In this document: in pieces, positions 1 to 10,408 of the stretch
Layout: the number at the start of each line of letters is the position of its first letter
How positions within the stretch are numbered: position 1 is the stretch's first letter
Assembly: GCA_963576565.1 (NCBI GenBank)
Contig: OY755047.1
Span: forward strand, 11,797,764-11,861,763
Source: Aspidapion aeneum
Taxonomy: Eukaryota > Arthropoda > Insecta > Coleoptera > Brentidae
Direction: 5' to 3'
DNA length: 64,000 bases
Program-made: the position numbers and the translations under genes
Notes under the pieces: model-generated
Seen by the model: the letters and a program-made list of their open reading frames with translations, nothing else
Database searches by the model: none
What the model was told of the DNA's origin: nothing

Positions 1-336
1 AACACGTAGGAAGGGCAACAAACGTTTTCGCACGATGAAAATGGCCGACGTCAACTAAAAAAAAATCGTCCCCGCGCGATAACACCCACCCATACACCAC
101 TGAAAAATCGGTTAAATTGAAACCTTGTTCCGCGCGGTGCTGTCGGTTTATAATTATTTACGCTAAAAAAGTTTTCCCAATTAATCGCTTTTTGTCAACC
201 ACACACTAAAAAAAAGAACTAGACATGTCGTAAGTGAAGATTTAACTTTTTTTAAATAAATCAATTAAAAATACTGTTTGTTGTCTAGTTTTGGAAGGGC
301 ACTGCCCCGTTGCCCTCCCTGTAGCAGCCGCCACTG
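1..336 (-). mobile_element. hAT-family transposon end, running off the left edge
   Basis: The segment ends at 336 with CAGCCGCCACTG, the reverse complement of the CAGTGGCGGCTG terminus at 13551. Read in reverse, it matches 13551-13745 and then 20110-20210 (the stretch with the tatgggtgg and tcggccat motifs). It is therefore the 5' end of the same hAT-like family, inserted in the opposite orientation. No coding region is visible. The flank after the terminus is GTAGCTGT; the matching duplication would lie outside the window. Confidence 0.6.
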
Positions 337-344
337 GTAGCTGT

Positions 345-394
345 AAGGTCACTCATCGTCAAGCAAGCAAGCTTGATTGACGATGAGTGACCTT
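345..394. repeat. Perfect 18-bp inverted repeat with 14-bp spacer
   Basis: Arm 345-362 (aaggtcactcatcgtcaa) is the exact reverse complement of 377-394. The arms flank an aagc-rich spacer. It lies 8 bp outside the hAT terminus. No function is recognised; it could be a short fold-back element. Confidence 0.75.
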
Positions 395-610
395 AGGTAG
401 CTGGGCATACCAAATAGTTGGGAGATCACAATGGAGAAAAGTATTATACTTCGTTTATAATGATGATTTTCATACAGTGAAGCTCGCATATAGCGAACCC
501 GTTTAAAATGAACACTCGCTTATAGCAAACCCCCATTTAAAATACCCAAAAAAATTAGTCTATATGTAGAAATAAAATTTTGGAATTCCATTGTCTTTAT
601 TTATTTTAAA

Positions 611-652
611 ACACGACGTTTCGGTTAGTAAGTATCTCTAACCGTTATCAAG
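611..652 (-). ncRNA. Hammerhead-like motif of a Penelope-like element
   Basis: On the minus strand a TTGATAA stretch (645-651) is followed by a perfect 7-bp stem (CGGTTAG/CTAACCG, 638-644 with 622-628, 9-nt loop), then AAAC and GTC. This stem context followed by GAAACGTCG is a hallmark of the terminal regions of Penelope-like elements, in which hammerhead ribozymes are known. The usual CTGATGA core is altered here, so cleavage activity is doubtful. Confidence 0.45.
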
Positions 653-706
653 TGTAAACTAAACAATCTAGTCTTTAGGCTACTACTTATACTACTTGGT
701 GTGTAG

Positions 707-3028
707 TCAGGTGTGACGGCCCGCCCCCTTTTTAATCCTAAGACGCGTGTTTTCGTTAAGGAGTGGTTTCCATATGTTTGGTATGTCCGTGCTTGGTTGA
801 CTAAAAACTTCTTTATTCTGCATTATAAACGCAGCTTCATTAAACTTTCGTTTTCGCCAATGCGACTCCTTATGTAAAACTTTAGCTTCTGACCACTGAA
901 TCCTGTGATCATTTGACCATGCATGATCTGCTAAACCGGATTTTTCAATATCCCCTAATTGGGTACCTTTTAGATGTTCATTTACTCTAACCTGAAGAGG
1001 GCGTTTCGTTTCACCTACATATGATTTACCACACTCACACGGGATTTGGTAAATACATTCCTTATTATTTGAGGGATTGTCTGGTTTTGTTTTAGTTACA
1101 AAACTTCTTATCGTATTTCCTGAAGAAAATACTGTTTTTATATTATAGTGTTTAGCTATTCGTCTTATGTTTTCTGAAATCCCTTGAACATATGGAATGT
1201 TAATAACACCTAACGGATTATTATTTTGAGAATTTGGTACATTTAGTTTGTTTTTAATTTTAAATATCGTTGAATTAATTTCTCGGAATAACCATTCTGT
1301 TGTAAGTCCTTTTTAATGTTGTTAATTTCTGTGGTTAATTCTTCATTATTACTACAAATATTTACGGCTCTTAAATACAAACTTCTTATAACTCCTTGCT
1401 TTGTAGCAACAGAATGATTAGACTTAAAATTTAGGTACTGTCCCGTGTGTGTAGGTTTCCTATATACAGTGGTTTGAATGTTTCTGTCTGATCTTTTGAC
1501 AAGAACATCCAAAAAAGGTAAGGCCGAATCTTTTTCAATTTCCATGGTGCACTTGATTGGTGGTCGAATGCCGTTTAAATGGTGTAGAAAATTCTGTAGT
1601 TCGTCTTCATTTTCCGGCCATATAATAAATGTGTCATCCATGTATCGTAGCCATAGTTTTGGTTTGACTCTTGCTGTGTTGATCGCATGGTCCTCGAACC
1701 ACTCCATGTAGATGTTTGCTACCACTGGCGAAAGAGATGAACCCATTGGGATTCCATCATTTTGCGCGTAAAACTTATCTTTCACTTGAAAGTAAGAGTT
1801 ACGAAGACAGAGCTCCAAAAGATCCATCACCCCCTCCACCGATAGCGTTGTTCTCTCGTGAAGTGTATCATCAGTTTGTAATTTGTTTTTGATGATACTG
1901 AGTGACTCATTTATTGGCACGTTGGTGTAGAGACTTTCTACATCAAAACTTACAAATCTATCGCCGGGATCTAATTTGATACCTTTTAAAACCTCGACAA
2001 AATGTTCCGAGTTTTTGACAAAAGATTTGAACTTACCCTGTAGTGGTTGAATTATGTCCAACAAAAACCTCGACAAAGTGCTGGTCGGTGAGTCCCTGGA
2101 GCTGGTGATTGGTCGCAGTGGTATATCCTTCTTATGGATCTTTGGTAATCCATAAAAATGTGGTGCCTTACTGTGGTGTGGAGTCAGGCGGGATCTAACA
2201 GCATCCGGGATATTTTCAGCATACTTCTTCAAAGTTCTGTAGATGCGTCCTTCTATGGTGGTGGTTGGATCTTTGGGTAGTTGCTTGTAGTCTCCTTTCT
2301 CCAGAACTTCTTAGATCTTTTTGTCGTAAGTCTCGACATCTATGATCACCGTCGCGTTTCCTTTGTCGGCCGGTAGAATCTTGATTAATTTGTCAGCCTG
2401 CAGGTTCTTGATTGCCCGTTGTTCTTGACTGGTGATGTTTGTCTTTTGTTGTTTCTTTCTTTCCAACGTTGTTCTTACTTTATGGCGAAACTCATCAGCT
2501 TCGGGTTGAGGTAGACTAACGGTTTCTATTGCCGCAATAATTTCCAGTGTCGGTGTCTGTGCCGGTGCAATGGCGAACTTAAGTCCCTTACTAAGTACCA
2601 ATTCTTCGTTGGTGCTCAGAGTCCTTTTGGAGATGTTCACTATAGTGCTTGGTGTCGTTGAGTCTGTTCTATCTTGAGTACGTGTCTGTAGTTTCTTAAG
2701 TTTTTCTCGGTGAGTTGATCTTATCTTCTGTCGTTCTCTGTTGCACGCACTCGTTGTCTTCCTCCCATGTATGTCGTCTAATTTCGTCAAAACGCTCCTC
2801 CATTTCGGTGTTGAAGTTGGCTTTTCTCCATCGATGGTAACTGATTTGGGATCGGATTAGTGCTTGGCTGGTCCTCTCTAAGATCTTCTTCGTTCTCACT
2901 CCCGGAAAGTTGGCTTTTAGGCGGAAACCAACCGGAATGACACCACTGTCGCGCGCCTCGCGTCTATATGTCTTCTTATAGTAAACTCGGATATAGCGAA
3001 CCAGTTTCCGTGCAATCTTGGAGTTCAC
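707..3028 (-). pseudogene. Penelope-like retroelement: RT plus GIY-YIG endonuclease, broken
   Basis: Three minus-strand blocks read in order as a Penelope-like polyprotein. Block 2311-3028 has the N-terminal region with the LSTNEELVLSKGL and ILPADKGNATVI motifs. Block 1243-2232 is the RT, with YGLPKIHK, GIPMGSSLSP and the catalytic box RYMDDTF. Block 707-1120 is the GIY-YIG nuclease, with CIYQIPCECGKSYVGETKRP, and ends at a stop at 707. The blocks lie in different frames with stops between them (for example before 2311 and between about 1120 and 1243), so the copy is dead. The YMDD box and the C-terminal GIY-YIG domain separate it from LINEs. It is inserted within the inverted-repeat element 475-3046. 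Confidence 0.88.
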
Positions 3029-3765
3029 TATATCCGGACTTTACTGTATTTGACATTCGACAAATATAGAATAGAATAGAATTTATTAATTTTCTGTTGA
3101 CTATTTACAATAATAGTATGGAATATGTCACAATACATCGCTATAAGTATAACTATATTTAAATAAAGTAAACACACAGTTGAAACAGAAAACAAACTAT
3201 TTTTACATAGATTTTATCAATATTAATATTTTGTCATAAAATTATTATTTTAAACCTATTTTACGTTTTGTGTTTATTTAGTTTTTTTTTTGGTATAAAT
3301 TATCAATAATTATTTGATTATTTTGTCGTTTAGATATTCATTTACAGAATAATAACATTTAGATATCAGGTACTTCTTCAGATCATTTTTTGGTAAGCCA
3401 TTATATAGTTTTTTAACCATATAGGTAGGAGATTTTTCAAATAAGCTTGTTTTATGTTGATCCATTTTAAGCTTTTCCCCTGTTCGTGTAGGATATCTAT
3501 GATTTTGTGAGACAGTACAATACTTAGATTTGTTCTTTTTAATAAGCATTATGCAGGAAAATATGTAAAGACAAGGAACAGTCATTAACTTTTTTTCTGT
3601 AAAATATTTTTTACACGAGTCGCGTGGCTTTAAGTTAAAAATGAGCCTAATTATGCGTTTTTGCTGAATGAATATTGTTTGTAGAAACACCCCACAGGAT
3701 GATTTTGTATGACAAAGCTGAGTTAACAATTGCAAAGTAGACATTAATTAGACTGGGTGTATCGT

Positions 3766-5781
3766 GCCGATTTTAATTTTAGTAAGGCATAGTAGCCAGA
3801 GCTTAATCTCTTGGATCAATGATCTAGGTGAGTTTCCCATGACATATTAGCATCCAGAAATACTTCAAGGAATTTGGCATTACTAGACAGCTCCTGATGA
3901 CCACCAAAAGAAATTGTAAACGACTGTAAAACCCCAGGCCGGCTGTGTAAATTAAGAGCCATACTTTTTTCTGGGTTAGCAATGAGTCGATTTTTCCAGC
4001 ACCACAGCTTAAACTGCTCTGCAACCAAGACCAAACGTTCATGGAGTAGCTCAGGATTCTTGGCACACACTATGACAGTTGTGTCATCTGCAAACAATAC
4101 CGCCGATTTTAATTTTAGTAAGGCATAGTAGCCAGAGCTTAATCTCTTGGATGAATGATCTAGGTGAGTTTCCCATGACATATTAGCATCCAGAAATACT
4201 CCAAGGAATTTGGCATTACTAGACAGCTCCTGATGACCACCAAAAGAAATTGTAAACGACTGTAAAACCCCAGGCCGGCTGTGTAAATTAAGAGCCATAC
4301 TTTTTTCTGGGTTAGCAATGAGTCGATTTTTCCAGCACCACAGCTTAAACTGCTCTGCAACCAAGACCAAACGTTCATGGAGTAGCTCAGGATTCTTGGC
4401 ACACACTATGACAGTTGTGTCATCTGCAAACAATACCGCCGATTTTAATTTTAGTAAGGCATAGTAGCCAGAGCTTAATCTCTTGGATGAATGATCTAGG
4501 TGAGTTTCCCATGACATATTAGCATCCAGAAATACTCCAAGAAATTTGGCATTACTAGACAGCTCCTGATGACCACCAAAAGAAATTGTAAACGACTGTA
4601 AAACCCCAGGCCGGCTGTGTAAATTCAGAGCCATACTTTTTTCTGGGTTAGCAATGAGTCGATATTTCCAGCACCACAGCTTAAACTGCTCTGCAACCAA
4701 GACCAAACGTTCATGGAGTAGCTCAGGATTCTTGGCACACACTATGACAGTTGTGTCATCTGCAAACAATACCGCCGATTTTAATTTTAGTAAGGCATAG
4801 TAGCCAGAGCTTAATCTCTTGGATGAATGATCTAGGTGAGTTCCCCATGACATATTAGCATCCAGAAATACTCCAAGGAATTTGGCATTACTAGACAGCT
4901 CCTGATGACCACCAAAAGAAATTGTAAACGACTGTAAAACCCCAGGCCGGCTGTGTAAATTAAGAGCCATACTTTTTTCTGGGTTAGCAATGAGTCGATT
5001 TTTCCAGCACCACAGCTTAAACTGCTCTGCAACCAAGACCAAACGTTCATGGAGTAGCTCAGGATTCTTGGCACACACTATGACAGTTGTGTCATTTGCA
5101 AACAATACCGCCGATTTTAATTTTAGTAAGGCATAGTAGCCAGAGCTTAATCTCTTGGATGAATGATCTAGGTGAGTTTCCCATGACATATTAGCATCCA
5201 GAAATACTCCAAGGAATTTGGCATTACTAGACAGCTCCTGATGACCACCAAAAGAAATTGTAAACGACTGTAAAACCCCAGGCCGGCTGTGTAAATTAAG
5301 AGCCATACTTTTTTCTGGGTTAGCAATGAGTCGATATTTCCAGCACCACAGCTTAAACTGCTCTGCAACCAAGACCAAACGTTCATGGAGTAGCTCAGGA
5401 TTCTTGGCACACACTATGACAGTTGTGTCATCTGCAAACAATACCGCCGATTTTAATTTTAGTAAGGCATAGTAGCCAGAGCTTAATCTCTTGGATGAAT
5501 GATCTAGGTGAGTTCCCCATGACATATTAGCATCCAGAAATACTCCAAGGAATTTGGCATTACTAGACAGCTCCTGATGACCACCAAAAGAAATTGTAAA
5601 CGACTGTAAAACCCCAGGCCGGCTGTGTAAATTAAGAGCCATACTTTTTTCTGGGTTAGCAATGAGTCGATTTTTCCAGCACCACAGCTTAAACTGCTCT
5701 GCAACCAAGACCAAACGTTCATGGAGTAGCTCAGGATTCTTGGCACACACTATGACAGTTGTGTCATCTGCAAACAATACC
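3766..5781 (-). repeat. Six in-frame tandem copies of a 336-bp RT palm block
   Basis: Units start at 3766, 4102, 4438, 4774, 5110 and 5446, each 336 bp (112 codons), so a 661-aa frame stays open through all of them. Each unit encodes VLFADDTTVIVCAKNPELL to ALLKLKSA, which is the RT catalytic motif C and the following strand. Units are nearly identical. Diagnostic differences alternate: WKNRL with WGTHL (5446, 4774) and WKYRL with WETHL (5110, 4438), so four units form two 672-bp dimers. Unit 4774 encodes FAND instead of FADD. Unit 3766 encodes FLEVF. A normal RT has one copy. Confidence 0.95.
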
Positions 5782-6359
5782 ACACAGCCTGCACCAGCCA
5801 AGTCCTGCGGAAGGTCATTAATAAAAATTAAGAATTAAAGTGGCCTTAATATGGAACCCTGCGGTACTCCAAGCTCCACTTCCTCCATTCCAGATGTCAC
5901 ACCATTATTCTTTACACATATTCGTCTATTTTTTAAGTAAGATGTTAGCCATTGGAGCATCATGCCTCTTAATCTAGCCGCGTGGAGTTTCTCCTCAGCA
6001 AATCCAACATTGAGACAGTTAAAGGCCCTAGACAAATCGAAGAAAAGCGCACCAACATACTCTCCTTTATCGACGTTTGAATATTCAAATAAGTCACATG
6101 ATCTGTCGATCTGCCAGTCCTAAAACCATTCTGGCAACCTGATAGGAGTTGGTATTTTTCCAAGTAGTCAGAAAGTTGGTTGTAGATAACTCTCTCTAAT
6201 ACTTTAGCCATGACGCTCACAATTGAGATGGGCATGTAGTTCTCGACGCCCGACATGTCACCCTTTTTTTACAAGCTTTTATTTAGCTTCAGATGTTCTG
6301 TCTAACTATCTAACTATCTAACTAACTATCTATCAAATCTTGTGAAGCGTTTTTGACAC

Positions 6360-7240
6360 ACTTCTCATTATCCGATTTGGATGAAATTTGGTACACAGAT
6401 GGTCCTCCCACCCCTACCCCCACCCCTTCTATAGAAAAATGTGTTTTTGACACACTTCTCGCTATCCGATTTGGATAAAATTTGGTATACACATAGTGGT
6501 CCGATGATAATACAACAATAAGAAAAAAATATCCTCCCACCCCTACCCCCACCCCCTTCCATAGAAAAATTTGTTTTTGACACACATCCCGTTATCCGAT
6601 TTGGATGAAATTTGGTATACATATAGTGATCCGATGACAATACAATATTTAGAAAAAAATATCCTCCCACCCCTACCCCCACCCCCTTTCATAGAAAAAT
6701 GAGTTTTTGACACACTTCCCATTATCCGATTTGGATGAAATTTGGTATTCACATAGTGGTCCGATGACAATACAACATTGAAAAAAAAAATCCTACCACT
6801 CCTACCCACACCCCCATAAAAAAAATATATCCTCTCACCCCTACCCCCACCCCCTTCCATAGAAAATGCATTTTTGACACCCTTACCATTATCCGATTTG
6901 GATGAAATTTGGTATACATATAGTGGTCCGATGACAATACAACATTGAAAAAAAAAATCCTACCACTCCTACCCACACCCCCATCTATAGAAAAATGCGT
7001 TTTTGACACACTTCCCATTATCCGATTTGGATGAAATTTGGTATACATATAGTGGTCCGATGACAATACAACAATAATGAAAAAATGTCCTCCCACCACA
7101 CACTTCACTTCAAATGACTTATAAAATTTGGTATATGCATAAAGGTCCGATGGCAATACAGCCCAAACAAAAAATATATTTCTACCTCTACCCCCACCCT
7201 CTCCTTCACCCAATAGAAAAATGAGTTTCCAAACAACTCA
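6360..7240. repeat. Minisatellite of about 130-bp units
   Basis: The core tccgatttggatgaaatttg recurs near 6371, 6466, 6597, 6727, 6893 and 7022, alternating with a C-rich block (cccctacccccaccccc) and a gtttttgacacacttccc segment. Spacing varies from 95 to 166 bp. Open frames through it are compositional artefacts. It is preceded at 6300-6335 by ctaactat tetramers; the same core and tetramer occur inverted at 22245-22400. Confidence 0.85.
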
Positions 7241-7338
7241 CGATCAGCGATTTCATTATAATCTAGAATAAACACTCTGTTATTGAACAAATATTTTCAT
7301 TTAATAGATTAGATAGCTGAGACTAAAAAGTAGAAAAT

Positions 7339-7797
7339 AAATTGGTAAAAAAATTTTTTTAAGTCACAAGCTTTTATAAAATGCACTAAAAATTAAAAAA
7401 TAATTTTCTAAAATTCTAATATTATAATAATAAAAGCGATGGCCGCAAATCAAAAAATAAGTTAATCTAAATTTGTGATCTAAACACTTAAAGAATATTC
7501 AACATAGCAGGTCATCAAAGATATGTTTACCTACCATACCTATGTCAGAGAAATGCTGGGGTATCTTGGGTCGGGTTGGGTGGATTTGGTACCTCTGCAT
7601 TTTTCTGCTAGATTAATTCTTGCACATAGTGATATTTAATTGATACGGATGTCTTATCGTGCTAACATCGTCAAAATTTCCATCAGTCGGCCATCGCTTT
7701 TATTATTATGATAATATTAGAATTTTAGAAAATTATTTTTTAATTTTTAGTGCATTTTATAAAAGCATGTGACTTAAAAAAAATTTTTTACCAATTT
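7339..7797. mobile_element. MITE with long terminal inverted repeats (459 bp)
   Basis: The first 110 bp or so, from AAATTGGTAAAAAA, are repeated inverted at 7690-7797. Both arms include agtcacaagcttttataaa-like sequence and end inward at aaaagcgatggccg. A second copy lies at 21925-22245. No coding capacity was seen. Confidence 0.8.
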
Positions 7798-8109
7798 ATT
7801 TATAAATTGGTGTTATGACACCTATTTTTAGATCCTTAGGAAACTCACCTTTCTCTACTGATTTATTTATTAAATACGCAAGCGGCTCTGAGATGTTTTC
7901 AGCACAATTTTTAATAATTGATGTAGGCAAACAGTGAACACCCATCGCATTTGTTTGTTTAAGTGTAGAAATTATGTTTCTGATGACGACTCCGTTAACT
8001 GGCTGATAGTAGAAGAAGTTAGGTTGATGGTTCATAGTTGTGCATTTTTGTGAAAGGTTTTCTTTAAAGTGACTCGTGACAGAATCTTTTGCAATGCTTG
8101 AGAAATATT

Positions 8110-10045
8110 TTGAGAGAGTATTTACTATGATATATACAAACATAATAAAAAGCTTCAAGGAAGCAAGCATCGAAGCTGTTGGATACCAAGATAATAGAAA
8201 TAGCAGGAAGATGTGGTGGACGGAAAAAATACAGGAAATGGTCAAAGAGAAAAAACGCACATACTTGAAATGGCTCGGTACTAAGGAACAAAGAGACCTA
8301 GATATCTACAGGGAAACCAGAAGACAGCTAAGAAATTTGATACGCACAGAAAAAAATGAAATGTTCGAGCGCAAATGCCACGATATAAATACACACGTAG
8401 GAGGTAGGCAGAGTTCTGAAGTATGGAAATTCATTTATTTTATTTTTCTACAGTAAAAACCCAACAAAAGAAAAAGTAAACATCCAGATCATCAAACCAG
8501 AACAATGGACAGAAGACTACAAGGGACTGCTGCAGGAAACGAGACCCGAATATCTGGCAGCCTCTCCGAGGAGAGACATAGAAGTACACGGAGAGGAAGT
8601 TAATCATGGAAAAAGAAATGATAAAAAATAGTATTAAAAAGCTTAAATCCGGAAAAGCTAGCGGACCTGGAGGAATATATGCTGAAATGCTCAAATGGAT
8701 CAGAGAAACTAATCGAAAATCTCACATATATTATCAATCAATGCATAAACGGACATCCAGTACCTGATGATTGGAAAATTGCATTCATATCCTCAATACA
8801 TAAAAAAGGAAACAAGCTGGATTGCAACAATTACAGAGGAATATCAGTAACCAGTATTCTAAGTAGATTGTACGGAAGGATTCTTAGAGATCTAATAGAG
8901 AAGGATTTTCATGAACAAGAAGAAGAAGAGCAAAGTGGGTTTCGTGCAGGCAGATCTTGTAGTGATAATGTTTGTGGACCTACAAAAAGCATATGATACT
9001 GTTTCAGTAGAAAAACTATGGACAGTGCTAGAGCGGACTAATATCAATCATACATACATAAAAGTGATAAAAGAACTATACAAAGGGTCAAAATCTAAAA
9101 TTAAAATTGGAAATCGACTTTCAAAACAATTCCTGGTAACAAAAGGCTTAAGACAGGTATGTTGTATCTCTCCAACTCTTTTTAAAATATATATCGCAGT
9201 AGCTCTAAAAAACTAGAAACGGAAAGTGCACGGCATGGGAATACAACTTAACGAACGATTTACCATATACACACTACAGTTTGCTGACGACCAAGTAATT
9301 GTAGCTAATGATAAAGAGGACATGGAGTATATGATGAGAAAGATAACGGAAGAATACTAAAAGTGGAGATTAACAGTGAACGTGGACAAGACACAGTACT
9401 TATGTATTGGAAACGAATCCAGTGAGTTAGAACTAGACAATGAACAAGTAATATCTCCATGCAATGAGTATGTATACTTGGGTGTCACATTTGATAAGAC
9501 AGGAACAGACTGTAAAGAACTGGAAAAAAGAAGAGTAAAAGCAAAAAAGGTTATTGGATGTCTTAACTGTATTTTATGGAGCAGAGAGATAAAAAAGAAT
9601 GTAAAATTTAACATATATGAAACAATGGTGAAAAGCACGCTGTTGTATGGAATAGAGACTTGTCGCGTAACAGAAAAATACAAAACAAAAATGGAAAGTG
9701 TCGAAATGGATGCAATAAGAAGATCAATGAGAATATCTAGAACAGATCACATAATAAATGAGATCATAAAAGAAAGAATGGGAATCGAAGGAAGCATAAC
9801 GGATGACATCACTAAAAGACAACTGATATGGTACGGCCATGTACAACGGATGAACGACGAAAGATTACCAAAGCAGGTCCTAGAATGGCAACCAATAGGG
9901 CGCAGAAAAAGAGGGCGTCCTAAACTAGAATGGCAACAGTCAATCCAAAGATGAGTCAAAAAAATCTGACAGATGATTGTCAGGATCGAAGGAGGTGGAG
10001 AATAGGCGTCGGACAACGTAGAAAAACGTTCCAAACCGACTAAAT
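8110..10045 (+). pseudogene. LINE reverse transcriptase (RTE-like), 5' truncated, several stops
   Basis: Plus-strand blocks run SGKASGPGG (about 8654), YRGISVTSILSRLYG, GFRAGRSCSDN, VDLQKAYDTV (8971), CISPTLFKIY, QFADDQVIVAND, then NEYVYLGVTFDK and the C-terminal IWYGHVQRMNDERLPKQ with GRRKRGRPK. The last motif is typical of the insect 'endonuclease-reverse transcriptase' LINE group. Frame changes near 8460 and 8960 and stops near 9216 and 9358 disable it. The 3' end is at the aaccgactaaataaaaaaa stretch near 10040. Its 5' edge abuts the opposed LINE at about 8100. Related copies lie at 46243-47415 and 60958-61160. Confidence 0.85.
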
Positions 10046-10140
10046 AAAAAAATTTACTATGTCTTGTTTGCTACTATAAGTTATCCCATTCCTAGTCATT
10101 TTATTAATACCATATTAATACAGCCAACCTCCTTTATACT

Positions 10141-10195
10141 AGAGACCCTGTATGTATGACATATTTTAAGAATATGTCATACATACAGGGTCTCT
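10141..10195. repeat. Perfect 25-bp inverted repeat (hairpin)
   Basis: Arms 10141-10165 and 10171-10195 are exact reverse complements around the 5-nt loop ttaag. It lies 23 bp inside SUOX intron 6, just past the exon 6 donor, so it would form a strong hairpin in the pre-mRNA. Confidence 0.85.
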
Positions 10196-10218
10196 ACTTT
10201 ATAGCAGTGATTTCATAC

Positions 10219-10408
10219 CTTTGTCATTTCACTGCGCCTATTACCAGCGCACATTATAGTTGCCGTTATGGTTTCTTTTGGCAGCTTTTTTAAATCTTCC
10301 AAACTAAACTTCAATTTTCTATTGGTTCCTTCTACTTCAATTTCTAGTTCGTATGTTTTCGGATCGACTTTGGGTACTGGCAGGTGGTTCCGAACGTAAA
10401 ATAAGTCA
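10219..10408 (-). CDS. SUOX: SUOX exon 6: Moco domain with Mo-ligating Cys
   Basis: It encodes NDLFYVRNHLPVP to IMCAGNRRSEMTK. Cys274 is the molybdenum ligand of the family. The exon ends in phase 0 at AAAG|GTATGA; the next exon is outside the window. Confidence 0.95.

Larger units (their letters stand above)
475..3046. mobile_element. TA-flanked inverted-repeat element (pogo/Tc1-like) hosting a Penelope element
   Basis: The ends at 475-499 and 3023-3046 are similar inverted repeats (CAGTGAAGCTCGCATATAGC against CAGTAAAGTCCGGATATAGT), each flanked by TA. This suggests a Tc1/pogo-type non-autonomous element split by insertion of the Penelope-like element. No transposase of its own is visible. 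Confidence 0.5.
3064..8095 (-). pseudogene. Jockey/CR1-like LINE reverse transcriptase, split and rearranged
   Basis: Read on the minus strand, RT blocks appear in normal order. 8095-7798 holds the region before the fingers, ending VITPIYK. 6256-5782 resumes at KKGDMSGVENY and continues through NGFRTGRSTDH to GVPQGSI. 5781-3766 is the palm with the FADD box, amplified six times. 3744-3310 is the thumb and C-terminus (QKRIIRLIFNL, YPTRTGEKL). The C-terminal block resembles the intact LINE at 34844-37657. The 3' end carries a short (TTCTA)n tail near 3064-3090. Between 6257 and 7797 foreign repeats interrupt the codons VITPIYK|KGD. Frameshifts and stops occur in the outer blocks. The clade is assigned from motifs only. 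Confidence 0.8.

Noticed and set aside
4160..5746. Five 80-aa frames offset from the RT frame
   Set aside because: They are shadow frames of the 336-bp repeat.
3766..5781. CRISPR-like array
   Set aside because: The repeats are 336 bp, contiguous and coding for RT, without spacers; the genome is eukaryotic.
6322..7213. Gly/Val-rich proteins (GVGVGG)
   Set aside because: They are translations of the C-rich minisatellite block.
1..10218. Remaining SUOX exons on the minus strand
   Set aside because: Searched by eye for the continuation of the Moco domain and the dimerisation domain; only transposon sequence was found, so they are presumed outside the window.
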